This document shows positions 1 to 8,133 of a DNA stretch of 64,000 bases, piece by piece. Position 1 is the first letter of the stretch. Each line of letters opens with the position of its first letter. The DNA lies in assembly GCA_016795035.1 (NCBI GenBank), contig JAEUIT010000044.1:62001-126000 (forward strand), in the 5' to 3' direction. The notes beneath the pieces were generated by a model. That model was not told the DNA's origin. It worked only from the letters and a program-made list of their open reading frames with translations, and did no database searches. The DNA is from Phycisphaerae bacterium (lineage in GTDB: Bacteria > Planctomycetota > Phycisphaerae > Phycisphaerales > SM1A02). The translations under genes and the position numbers were made by a program.

Positions 1-1358
1 ACATGCGCGACGGCGGCTTCTTCAAGGACGGCGTCGACGCCGTGCTCGACGAGGCGCGACTCCTCCAGCGCGACGCAAACTCGTGGCTCGCCCAGTATCA
101 GAAGCGGCTGATCGACGAGACGCAGATCACGTCGCTCAAGGTCGGCTTCAACTCGGTGTTCGGCTACTACATCGAGATCACCAACGCGAACGCGACGAAG
201 GTGCCTGCCGCCTTCACGCGCAAGCAGACGCTCAAGAACGCCGAGCGCTACATCACCCCCGACCTCAAGGAGTTCGAGGAGAAGGTGCTGTCGGCGGAAT
301 CGCGCGCGATCGAGCGCGAGCGGACGCTCTTTCTCGAACTCTGCGCCGACGTCTCCCGCGTGTCCGCGTCGCTCGCGCTCTTCGCCGAGACCGTGGCGTC
401 GCTCGACGCGCTCCGCTCGCTCGGCGAGATCGCGCGGCGCGAGCGTTGGTGCCGGCCGACGATCGACGAGGCGCCGACGCTCACGATCAAGGACGGCCGC
501 CATCCCGTGCTCGAGGCGATCCTGCGCGAGCGGTTCGTGCCGAACGATTGCCTCCTCTCCTCTTCCGCGGGGGCCGGGTGCGTCGGCTCGCTCGCCCTCA
601 TCACCGGCCCGAACATGGCCGGCAAGTCGACGTTCATCCGCCAGGTCGCGTTGATCGCGCTGCTCGCGCACGTGGGCAGCTTCGTGCCCGCCGCCGAAGC
701 CACCGTCGGGGTCGTCGATCGCATCTTCACCCGCATCGGCGCGAGCGACGAGTTGCACACCGGACAGTCGACCTTCATGGTCGAGATGACCGAGACCGCG
801 AACATCCTGCATCACGCGACGCCGTCGAGCCTCGTGATCCTCGACGAGATCGGCCGCGGCACGAGCACGCTCGACGGACTGAGCCTGGCGTGGGCGATCG
901 CCGAGACGCTCGCGTCGCGCGGCTGCCGCACGCTCTTCGCCACGCACTACCACGAGCTCACCTCGCTCGCCGAGCGCTTGCCGAGCGTCACCAATCTCCA
1001 CGTTGCCGTGCGCGAATGGGAAGACCGCGTGATCTTCCTGCACCGCATCCTTCCCGGCCGCACCGACCGAAGCTACGGCATCCACGTCGCGAAACTCGCC
1101 GGTCTTCCAGCCGACACGATCGAGCGGGCCACGAAGCTCCTCGACACCCTCGCCGTCGAAACCGAGGAGGCGAGCAGCCGCGCCCGCAAGGCGGCGACGG
1201 CGACCACGCGCGCGAAGGCCGAGCCGCAGCTCTCCCTCTTCACCGAGTTCGTGCCGCATCCCGTCGTCGACGAGCTCAAGAAGATCTCGATCGAGACGAT
1301 GACGCCGTTGCAGGCGTTCGATCGGCTGCGCGAGCTGCAACGCCGAGCGGCCGAGTGA
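1..1358 (+). CDS. mutS: DNA mismatch repair protein MutS, C-terminal part
   Basis: This is the last 451 or so residues of MutS, the mismatch-recognition ATPase. The 5' end lies left of the window, so the ATG at base 3 is internal. Visible parts are the end of the lever/clamp helices, the core ATPase with Walker A GPNMAGKST near residue 202 of the visible part, Walker B LVILDEIGRGTS near 277, and the FATHYHEL signature. The C-terminal end (QLSLF, then a short helical tail) is typical of MutS1. The downstream gene is convergent and its stop lies 7 bp away. The family identity is certain. Confidence 0.97.
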   Translation, partial: MRDGGFFKDGVDAVLDEARLLQRDANSWLAQYQKRLIDETQITSLKVGFNSVFGYYIEITNANATKVPAAFTRKQTLKNAERYITPDLKEFEEKVLSAESRAIERERTLFLELCADVSRVSASLALFAETVASLDALRSLGEIARRERWCRPTIDEAPTLTIKDGRHPVLEAILRERFVPNDCLLSSSAGAGCVGSLALITGPNMAGKSTFIRQVALIALLAHVGSFVPAAEATVGVVDRIFTRIGASDELHTGQSTFMVEMTETANILHHATPSSLVILDEIGRGTSTLDGLSLAWAIAETLASRGCRTLFATHYHELTSLAERLPSVTNLHVAVREWEDRVIFLHRILPGRTDRSYGIHVAKLAGLPADTIERATKLLDTLAVETEEASSRARKAATATTRAKAEPQLSLFTEFVPHPVVDELKKISIETMTPLQAFDRLRELQRRAAE

Positions 1359-1364
1359 ACCCTC

Positions 1365-3809
1365 TCACGACGCCGGCGGCTCGTCCGTGTCGGGCGTGCC
1401 TCCGAGGATCCGATCGAGCGAATCGCCGCCGACGACGGTCGCCCGCTCCTCGGGCGTCAGGATCGCGAGGACGCCGGCGACGAGCCCGTCGTCGCAGTGC
1501 TCGATCAGCTGCGTTAGCCTCGTGATCTCGTCGCTCCGGTTGCGCACGTCGCGCCACCCCGAGTCGACCAGCGCCCGTTCGAGGACGATGTCGGAGCGGA
1601 TCGTGCTGTGCGTCCTCGCGAGCGACGCGATCTCGGCCGTGCGCTCCTCGTCGAGGCCGAGCCGTCCGATGCGCGCGAGCGTGCGAGCCACGGCCGGCGA
1701 TCCGAGGTCGTCGTCCTGCCGCATGGCGCGCACCGCGTATGCGCGGGCAAGTTGGCCCGACTCGCCGTCCGCCGCCTCGGCGAGCGACGCCACGAGGCGC
1801 GCGATCGACTTCTCGAGGAGTCGATCCGCGTCGTACGTCGCGCGGACCGTCTCCTCGAATCGGGGCCCGAACGCGTCCTTCGGGAGCATCACGCCGTCGT
1901 AGACCAACGCGTCCAGGTACTCCGCCTTCGCGAACGCCGCCGCGCGCGAGCGGCGCACGTCGGGCATGACGGTGCGCATCGAGTCGACGAGCGCGCGTGC
2001 GACGCGTGCACGAGCCTTCGGCGAGAGCTCGGCGATGCGGAATGCGGTGAACGGATTCGCGAGCGCGCACCGGTAGAGGTCGATCGAGAGGAGCTCGCGG
2101 TCGTAGGCGCGCTCGAACGCCGCACGCTCGAGCGCCTGCCGCGCGGCGTCGGTCCTCGCGAGCGCCTGCAACGACGAGAAGCACTCGGCGTCGATCGCCT
2201 CGCAGGCGAAGAACGCCTCGTTGCGCATCCGGATGGCGTCAAGCGCTGCACGCCTGCGTGCCTCGATGTCGCCCTCCGTGAACAGCAGCTCCTTCGCCCG
2301 CGTCACCGGCGTTCGCACACGTCGTGCGTGCTCCTCCGCCGCGTCGGCCATGATGGCGCGAGCCGCGTCTCGATCGGCTTGGGCAAGCGGCGCCAGCACC
2401 GCCTCCTCCGCGAAGCGGTCGTCCCACCACGGCGCGACGCCCGCGGACTCCGACAGGGAGATCCGCGGATCCTTCGCGGGCCGTTGCGTGTCGGACACCG
2501 ACTGGATCGCGGCCGCGAACGAGCGTTGCCACGCGACGCTCGTGGCGCTCGGGCGCCGATCGCGAGCGTCATCGCTGTCGAGCACGAGCCGCAAGCCCGA
2601 GCCCTCGAGCCGCGCCTCGTGCGGAGCGAGGATCGCCCCGAGCTCCCGCGCACTCTCCGTTGCCGCTTCGAGCATGCGGTCGCCGGGCAGGTCGGCGATG
2701 CTGGCGAAGTCGATGACGAATCCGCCGAAGCGCGTGCCGTTCGACAGCTCCCGGTCGTTCTCGAGGTCGCGCGCCTGCAGCCGCGCTCGAGTCGCCTCCG
2801 CGAGCGCGGCGCCCCAACGGTCCTCGGCCGCGTCGATGGCGGCCCGCACGTCGCCCTCCTCAAACAGGCGCTTCGCGGCCCGAAACGCCGCTTCCGTGTT
2901 CGCCGCGCGGACGCGCGACGGCGCCCCGGGGAACGCGACGCGGATCAGCAGTTCACGACGCTCCTGCGGTTCGAGCAGGAGCAGCACCGCCGCGACGGCA
3001 CGATCGTCCGCCTCGCGCACGCGGCGCCGTGCCTTCAGGCAACGCTCGATGTCCTCGTTGCACTTCGCGACGATCTCGGCACGAAGCCGCTTCGCTTCCT
3101 CCTCATCGAGCGCGGCGCCGAGCTTCGGGAGGACGCCACCGAGCACGTCGTCGAATCCCTTCGCCGCCGCCACCAGGAGCTGCCGCGACGACACCCACAC
3201 CTCGCGCACCCGGCCCGGCAGCGCCCGATCGCGCTCCATGATCACGGCCGTGACGTCGGCCCTCCGCTCGGCTGCAACGTCGAGATGCTCGACCATCTCG
3301 TGCAGGTCGCCGCGCACGCCGACCGGCGACTGGAACGGCATGCTCGCCGCCATCCGGTCCACGCCGCGCAGGCCCTCCGCGATCGCGAGATCCGCCGGTG
3401 GATCGAACGCGTCCCCCGACGGGAGAATCGCGGCGAGCTTCGCGAAGAGGTCGCGGTCGATCGCCGCCGCGCGATCGACGAGCGCGCCATGTTCCTGCAG
3501 CAGCCGACGCACCTCGACCTCGTTCGGCGCTTTGGAGAGCGAGAAGAGCGCGTCGACGTCCGCGAGCCAGGCCTCGGTGCGCGAGTCGCGGATCGTGGCG
3601 TATGCGACGTCGTACTCCGCGTGCAGGTCGCGAATCACGCGGCGCGTGTCGACCGGCAGGTTGCGATAGCCCGCGCGATCGAGAAGCTCCTCCAGCCTGC
3701 TGGCGTTCACCGCGGGCGGAAGCATGCCTTCGTCCGCGCGTGCCGCGCCGCCAGACAGGAGCGCGAGCACGACGGCCATGACCAGGACGACGACGTGGGG
3801 CTTCCGCAT
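1365..3809 (-). CDS. Large exported all-helical protein of unknown function
   Basis: The 814-residue product starts with a clear signal peptide (MRKPHVVVLVMAVVLALL, cleavage near ARA-DEG). I chose this ATG over a longer upstream reading because the extension is Arg/Pro-rich low-complexity sequence and because a TACAAC -10-like hexamer lies 6 bp upstream of this ATG. The rest is predicted to be almost entirely helical. At least four stretches resemble one another (L..LD..R..I..L...Y...Y...R....), recalling LTXXQ/Spy-type periplasmic helical modules; that comparison is inference. A lipoprotein at 54804-57323 has the same style and similar segments, so the two look like distant paralogues. It is divergent from the VWA gene at 3890. 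No enzymatic motif is seen. Confidence 0.8.
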   Translation of the reverse strand: MRKPHVVVLVMAVVLALLSGGAARADEGMLPPAVNASRLEELLDRAGYRNLPVDTRRVIRDLHAEYDVAYATIRDSRTEAWLADVDALFSLSKAPNEVEVRRLLQEHGALVDRAAAIDRDLFAKLAAILPSGDAFDPPADLAIAEGLRGVDRMAASMPFQSPVGVRGDLHEMVEHLDVAAERRADVTAVIMERDRALPGRVREVWVSSRQLLVAAAKGFDDVLGGVLPKLGAALDEEEAKRLRAEIVAKCNEDIERCLKARRRVREADDRAVAAVLLLLEPQERRELLIRVAFPGAPSRVRAANTEAAFRAAKRLFEEGDVRAAIDAAEDRWGAALAEATRARLQARDLENDRELSNGTRFGGFVIDFASIADLPGDRMLEAATESARELGAILAPHEARLEGSGLRLVLDSDDARDRRPSATSVAWQRSFAAAIQSVSDTQRPAKDPRISLSESAGVAPWWDDRFAEEAVLAPLAQADRDAARAIMADAAEEHARRVRTPVTRAKELLFTEGDIEARRRAALDAIRMRNEAFFACEAIDAECFSSLQALARTDAARQALERAAFERAYDRELLSIDLYRCALANPFTAFRIAELSPKARARVARALVDSMRTVMPDVRRSRAAAFAKAEYLDALVYDGVMLPKDAFGPRFEETVRATYDADRLLEKSIARLVASLAEAADGESGQLARAYAVRAMRQDDDLGSPAVARTLARIGRLGLDEERTAEIASLARTHSTIRSDIVLERALVDSGWRDVRNRSDEITRLTQLIEHCDDGLVAGVLAILTPEERATVVGGDSLDRILGGTPDTDEPPAS

Positions 3810-3852
3810 GCAGTGGTTGTACCTACCCGAACGTGAAATGCGGCCTACGCGC

Positions 3853-3883
3853 TTGACAGCCGTGGGGACCGGCTTGCGATACT
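3853..3883 (+). promoter_or_regulatory. Promoter of the VWA gene
   Basis: TTGACA at 3853-3858 is followed 19 bp later by GATACT at 3878-3883, which is preceded by TG as in an extended -10. The GTG start codon at 3890 is 6 bp beyond the -10, so transcription should begin at or next to the start codon and leave no room for a ribosome-binding site. Confidence 0.6.
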
Positions 3884-3889
3884 CCGTAC

Positions 3890-5488
3890 GTGACCCGGCC
3901 CGCGTGGCTTCTCGCTCTTGGGATTCTCGTCGCGGCGGCCCCGTGCGCCGCTCCGAGCGTCGCTTCGACACAGGCCGATCCGCCCGCCGCCGAGGCCTCC
4001 GCGCCGCGCACGCTGGCCGCCGCGCCGGCGCCCGAGCGCGACGCGCTCGAGAAACTCCGAACGAGTTCGTCGTGGGTCCGGCGCGCCGTCGCCTGCGAGC
4101 GGTTCGCCCGCTTCGACTGCCAGCCATCCGCCGAGTATCTCCGTCTCCTCGTTGCCGACCCCGCGTGGCAGGTGCGGTGCTACGCGATCTTGGCGTGCGC
4201 CCGCCGCAACCTGACGCTGCCCGCCACGCAGTTCGCGAACGAGGAATCGCTGCGCGTCGTGCGCACCGCGCTCCGCGCCCGGTTCGAGGTTCCGAAGGAC
4301 CGGCTTCTCGACGTTGCCGACCGCCTCGAGAAGTCGGAGTCCCTCGAGGACCGGATGATGGCGCTCGAGCTCGCCATGGCGGGCGACCTCGACGAGAAGC
4401 GCGTCGACCGCGACGCGCTCCTCCAGTCGATCGTGATGCGCATGGATCGCGTCGAGACCGGCAGCCTGTCGCCGCGCCTCGCCGCGATCACCACAGGCGC
4501 CGATAGCGGTCGAAGCTACCGTTGGCGCGAGTGGTATCGGAAGAACCGCAAGAACCTCGGCCTGCACGGCGGCTTCGTCGTTGCAGCCGATCCGCGCGAG
4601 CGCGACCGCGGCGCGATCGCCGACATCGACTCCGACACGTTCGTCTCGCTCGAGAAGCATGTCGCCGACCTCAGCGACCGCGAGATCGACATCGCGATCG
4701 TCCTCGACTGCACCGCGAGCATGTCCGGCGAGATCGCCGAGTGCCAGTCGGGCATCGACGCGCTCATGCTCTTCGCGCAGGGGGTCGCGCGCGACATCCG
4801 CGTGGCCGTCGTCGGCTATCGCGACAAGCGCGACAAGTGGGAGACGCAGGCGTACGACTTCACCTCGTCGTTGCCGCAGGCCCGCGAGCATCTCTGGATG
4901 CTGAGCGCCGAAGGCGGCGGCGATCGGCCCGAGTCGGTGAGCACCGGACTCAAGCTGACGTACGGAAAGCTCTCCTGGCGGCCGGGAAAGTCGCTCTTCA
5001 CGATTCTCATCGGCGACGCCCCGCCGCATCCCGGGACCGGCGAGCAGGCCGTCGAGTATGCCAAGCGCGCGTTCGCCGGCGGCGTGAAGACGTACTGCAT
5101 CTCGCCGTACATGCCTGTGCGGACGAAGCCCGCCACGGAGCCGGCTGCAACGCCGAGTCCCGATCCCGAGATCGATCCCACGAAGCCGATCGTGCGCCCG
5201 GACGGCGCGCCGCCCGTCGACATTCCCGATCCGACGAACGCGCCCGCGGGGCCGCAGCCCTGGTTCAAGAAGCGCCGTCCCAAGGAACCGCTGAGCCCGT
5301 GGCGCAAGGATCTCGCGCCGGGCGAAGTCGAGTTCTTCGCGGAGATCGCGGAAGCCGGCGGCGGCCGCGCGGTCACGCTTCCGCGCGACGCGTCGCTCAT
5401 CGCGGAGATCGCAGGCATCACCCTCGGCGACGCGCATCGCGAGGAGATCGACGTCTTCTTCGCCGAGTGGATGGCGCTCTGCCGCTAA
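3890..5488 (+). CDS. Exported VWA-domain protein with helical N-terminal region
   Basis: The 532-residue protein has a signal peptide (about residues 1-25), a helical HEAT-like region (about 45-210) and a von Willebrand factor A domain (about 265-400). The metal-ion site is DCTAS near residue 273, a DxTxS version of the usual DxSxS. GGGDRPES near 342 and LIGDAPPH near 374 follow the pattern of VWA domains of the VwkA/alpha-kinase type, but no kinase domain is present. A Pro-rich linker and about 100 further residues close the protein. The likely role is metal-dependent protein binding at the cell surface or in the periplasm. The GTG start is supported by the adjacent promoter. Confidence 0.85.
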   Translation: MTRPAWLLALGILVAAAPCAAPSVASTQADPPAAEASAPRTLAAAPAPERDALEKLRTSSSWVRRAVACERFARFDCQPSAEYLRLLVADPAWQVRCYAILACARRNLTLPATQFANEESLRVVRTALRARFEVPKDRLLDVADRLEKSESLEDRMMALELAMAGDLDEKRVDRDALLQSIVMRMDRVETGSLSPRLAAITTGADSGRSYRWREWYRKNRKNLGLHGGFVVAADPRERDRGAIADIDSDTFVSLEKHVADLSDREIDIAIVLDCTASMSGEIAECQSGIDALMLFAQGVARDIRVAVVGYRDKRDKWETQAYDFTSSLPQAREHLWMLSAEGGGDRPESVSTGLKLTYGKLSWRPGKSLFTILIGDAPPHPGTGEQAVEYAKRAFAGGVKTYCISPYMPVRTKPATEPAATPSPDPEIDPTKPIVRPDGAPPVDIPDPTNAPAGPQPWFKKRRPKEPLSPWRKDLAPGEVEFFAEIAEAGGGRAVTLPRDASLIAEIAGITLGDAHREEIDVFFAEWMALCR

Positions 5489-5519
5489 CACCGCGGCAGA
5501 CGAATCTCCACGTTTCCGC

Positions 5520-5547
5520 TTGACAGCGCACGATCTCGCGGTACTCT
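5520..5547 (+). promoter_or_regulatory. Promoter upstream of the small gene at 5592
   Basis: TTGACA at 5520-5525, a 16-bp spacer and TACTCT at 5542-5547. It is one of only two perfect TTGACA boxes I noticed directly upstream of genes in this window, and it drives a short unit that ends at the terminator at 5789-5822. Confidence 0.6.
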
Positions 5548-5591
5548 TCGCACCCCACCGCCCGCGAAACACACTCGTGCGGAGGACTTCC

Positions 5592-5741
5592 ATGCGTCTC
5601 AACCACTCTTCCATCCTCTACGTCGAAAACCGCGGTTTTGCCGCGGAAAACCGCGTGCCGGCGATTGCCGACGCAGGCGGCAAGGGCGTGAGAAGGAACA
5701 TCCTCACCTCCACCTTCGGGAGGCCGCTGCGGAACTCGTGA
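5592..5741 (+). CDS. Possible 49-residue small protein, or a structured small RNA
   Basis: A small reading frame begins with ATG after a near-perfect ribosome-binding site (GGAGGA at 5581-5586) and is enclosed by its own promoter (5520) and strong terminator (5789). The peptide is polar and basic, has no signal or membrane segment, and is not a family I recognise. The DNA inside it is unusual for this genome: AAAACCGCGGTTTT at 5626-5639 is a perfect 14-bp palindrome, followed by a CGCGG/CCGCG hairpin with an AAAA loop (5642-5655). These structures would also suit a small regulatory RNA of about 270 nt. Either way the unit looks real; which product matters is open. Confidence 0.5.
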   Translation: MRLNHSSILYVENRGFAAENRVPAIADAGGKGVRRNILTSTFGRPLRNS

Positions 5742-5788
5742 TCGAGCGCCGCCTCGGCGCAACGGTCACGAATCGAGAATCGATTCAC

Positions 5789-5822
5789 GCCGCCCCGGAG
5801 ACCTTCCGGGGCGGCGTTCGTT
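5789..5822 (+). terminator. Rho-independent terminator of the small gene
   Basis: An 11-bp perfect stem (5789-5799 with 5805-5815, mostly G:C) with a five-base loop is followed by GTTCGTTTTG. It is the strongest terminator in the left third of the window. Confidence 0.8.
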
Positions 5823-6505
5823 TTGGTCCGTCGCACCTCTCGCCCGTGGGACCTGTCTACACGCCATTCGATGCGTGCGCGATCGCCGCGCCCGCATGGA
5901 GACTCACGCACCATTTCACGCTTCGACATTTCCGATCGCCAGTCGGACGCGACCGATGGCGCACGCAGCGGCACCAGCAGTATGCGACGTGCCTTGCCCG
6001 CGTGCGTTCCGCTTCGGACGAACCGCTTCCGACCGGCGCACAGTAGCTCAAAGGTAGAGCACCGATTTTGTATCGGCTGTTGCGGGTTCGATTCCCGCCT
6101 GAAACTCCGCTTGAAACGCGGCAGTGTGCAGACGCTCGCCCGACCCTGTTGGGCAACTGTTGGACCGGCGGCGACGACCGCGCATGGCCGGTCGCGAAGG
6201 AAACCGCGCTCGACGGAAACGTGGAGCGGCGGCGCCGAGCGACACCGGACGCATGGCCTTGCGACGGCTCGAAACGCCGCACCTCGCCTGCAACGACGTC
6301 ATGGGTTCCCACGGTTCGCCGTGACCTGGGCGCCGCTGCCGAGCGACTCGCGTCGCGTAGCGCCGCTCCCGCCGTCCCAGTTCGGGGACGTGCGCGAGTC
6401 GCACGTCGCCGGTCCACGCCGACATCCCTCGAGAGGCACGCCTCTCGATTCCCGAATCACCGCCCGCGAGCGTTTCGCGGGCAATCCCCGCAACGGAGAG
6501 ATTTC
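5823..6505. other. Gene-free stretch upstream of the SPFH gene
   Basis: About 680 bp with no supportable gene. It contains the tRNA-like element (6037-6106) and one copy of the dispersed CGTTGCAG motif (6288-6295, minus strand). A hairpin with 7-bp arms CCCGCGA/TCGCGGG at 6464-6482 sits just before the SPFH ribosome-binding site. Reading frames crossing it have no recognisable content. Confidence 0.5.
6037..6106 (+). pseudogene. tRNA-like element, damaged, closest to tRNA-Thr(UGU)
   Basis: A perfect D arm (TA, GCTC at 6046-6049, GAGC at 6057-6060, then A26) and a perfect T arm (GCGGG TTCGATT CCCGC, 6082-6098) have the right spacing for a tRNA. The anticodon arm CCGAT-TTTGT-ATCGG has a full 5-bp stem but only a five-base loop. 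Restoring AA after GTA would give a normal UGU anticodon loop. The acceptor stem pairs at only three positions (CAG/CTG). I therefore read it as a tRNA-Thr relic with a 2-nt loop deletion. Other possibilities are a tRNA-Gln(UUG)-like reading with a 4-bp anticodon stem, or a sequencing error. Confidence 0.5.
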
Positions 6506-7633
6506 ATGACCATCACGCACCGTATCCGCCGGCACGAGCGCGGACTCCTGTACCGCTACGGGGATCTGCGCGCCGTGCTCCCGGCGGGAACCTATCGCCT
6601 CTATTCGCGCCTCGTGAGCGACTCGCGGGACCGCATCGAAACGGTCAGCACGCTTGACCCGATCGTGCGCCACGCGAAGCTCGACGAGCTTCTCGAGTCG
6701 CCGGCGTTCCGCGCCGCGACCACGATCGTGGAGCTGGCCGAGAACGAGCGGGCTTTCGTCTGGAAGGACGGCCGACTCGTCTCGATCCTCGGCCCCGGGC
6801 GCCACGCGCTCTGGACGCCGAACGGCAACGAGGCCACGCGCCTCCGCGTCGAGCGGTTCTCGCTCGCCGAACCTCGGCTTGACCACCCCAACCTCGAAGC
6901 CATCGCGTGGCATCCCGATGCCTCGCGATGGCTCGAGGAGGTCAGCGTCGACTCGACCGACGAGGCGATCGTCCTCCTGAACGGCCGCGTGCTCGAGCGG
7001 CTGCGCGGCGGAAAGCACCTGTACTGGCGCGGCATCGGCCGGCTCGTCCGGCGCACCGCCGACCTTCGCGAGAAGACGCTCGACGTTGCAGGCCAGGAGC
7101 TGCTGACGCTCGACAAGGTGACCTTGCGGACGAACCTCTTCGTCACGTGGCAAGTCACCGACGCGCTCACGGCGCTTTCGCGCACGGAGAACGTCGAGAT
7201 GGCGATCTACCGCGAGGCGCAGATGGCGCTTCGCGCGTCGATCGGCGCCCGCACGCTCGACACGCTCCTCACCGAGAAGTCCGTGCTGAACGACGAGATC
7301 CGTGCGGCGCTCGAGGCGCGCTCGGCCGAACTCGGCGTTGCCATCCGGTCGGCCGGCGTCCGCGACCTCATCTTGCCCGGCGAACTTCGCGAGCTGTACG
7401 CGAAGGTGATCGCTGCCGAGAAGGAGGCGCAGGCGAACCTGATCCGCCGTCGTGAGGAGACCGCGGCGGCGCGCAGCCAGGCGAACACCGCGCGGCTGTT
7501 GGCGGAGCAACCGGCGTTGCTGCGCCTGCGAGAGCTCGAGGCGCTCGAGAGCGTCCTGAAGGGCGCGCAGATCACCTTGGTCGCCGGTCAGGGCGACTTG
7601 AGCACGCAGCTCCGGGCCCTGATGACCTCGTAA
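6506..7633 (+). CDS. SPFH/stomatin-like (slipin) protein
   Basis: The 375-residue protein belongs to the prohibitin/stomatin (band 7) family. The SPFH domain occupies the middle (about 150-290, including LRTNLFVTWQVTDALTALSRTENVEMAIYREAQ split over the usual strands and helix). A charged coiled-coil segment rich in AEKEAQANLIRRREETAAARS follows. Unlike typical slipins there is no N-terminal membrane anchor. The ATG at 6506 is preceded by GGAGAG at 6495-6500. Such proteins form oligomeric membrane-associated scaffolds. The gene stands alone between a 5' hairpin and a terminator. Confidence 0.85.
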   Translation: MTITHRIRRHERGLLYRYGDLRAVLPAGTYRLYSRLVSDSRDRIETVSTLDPIVRHAKLDELLESPAFRAATTIVELAENERAFVWKDGRLVSILGPGRHALWTPNGNEATRLRVERFSLAEPRLDHPNLEAIAWHPDASRWLEEVSVDSTDEAIVLLNGRVLERLRGGKHLYWRGIGRLVRRTADLREKTLDVAGQELLTLDKVTLRTNLFVTWQVTDALTALSRTENVEMAIYREAQMALRASIGARTLDTLLTEKSVLNDEIRAALEARSAELGVAIRSAGVRDLILPGELRELYAKVIAAEKEAQANLIRRREETAAARSQANTARLLAEQPALLRLRELEALESVLKGAQITLVAGQGDLSTQLRALMTS

Positions 7634-7642
7634 CCCCTATGG

Positions 7643-7684
7643 GCCGTACGCCTGTCGCACCGCGACACCGTGCGGCTCTTTTCG
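7643..7684 (+). terminator. Terminator after the SPFH gene
   Basis: An 8-bp outer stem (7643-7650 with 7669-7676, one G:U-type pair) encloses an inner TGTCG/CGACA stem and is followed by TCTTTTCG. Confidence 0.7.
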
Positions 7685-7706
7685 TTGGCGCCCGCGACGG
7701 CAGCCG

Positions 7707-8084
7707 TCAGAGCTCGTCGTACTTCGCGTGTCGCCCCTTCGAACGTTCGACCGGATAGCGCGACGCGTTCACCGCGAGTTTCGCGCGAATCGCCGTTGCC
7801 GGATCGACGCCGCAGACGTCGGCCATCTCGAGCGCGAGGATCAGCACGTCGGCGATCTCCGACTCGATCGCGCGGCGCTTCACGGGATCGTCAAGGATCG
7901 CCGTCGACTCCTCGGGCGAGAGCCAGCGGAAATGACCGAGGAGCTCCCCCGCCTCGACCGCGACGGCGGCCGCGAGGTTCTTCGGCGTGTGGTACTGCCC
8001 CCAGTCGCGCGCGGCGACGAACTCGCGAATCTCGGCGAGCACTGCCACGAAGCGGTCGTCGCAAGGTTCCAGGTTCTCGCTCAT
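7707..8084 (-). CDS. MazG-like nucleotide pyrophosphohydrolase (dCTPase/RS21-C6 type)
   Basis: The 125-residue protein shows the all-alpha NTP-pyrophosphatase pattern: VEAGELLGHFRWLS supplies the ExxE metal ligands and ESEIADVLILALEMADVCGVD the ExxxD ligands. Length and order match the small single-domain MazG-like enzymes that hydrolyse non-canonical or surplus dNTPs such as dCTP derivatives. The start at 8084 was chosen because the conserved helix begins soon after it and the upstream extension overlaps the divergent channel gene. The exact nucleotide substrate cannot be read from sequence. Confidence 0.88.
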   Translation of the reverse strand: MSENLEPCDDRFVAVLAEIREFVAARDWGQYHTPKNLAAAVAVEAGELLGHFRWLSPEESTAILDDPVKRRAIESEIADVLILALEMADVCGVDPATAIRAKLAVNASRYPVERSKGRHAKYDEL

Positions 8085-8133
8085 CGGAGACGAGACTACC
8101 AACTCCCCGCCACCACGCCCGGACACGCGTTCG

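Noticed and set aside
1608..3836. Long plus-strand reading frame opposite the exported helical protein
   Set aside because: Arg/Leu/His-rich translation typical of the antisense of a GC-rich gene, no domain; the minus-strand gene has a signal peptide and promoter.
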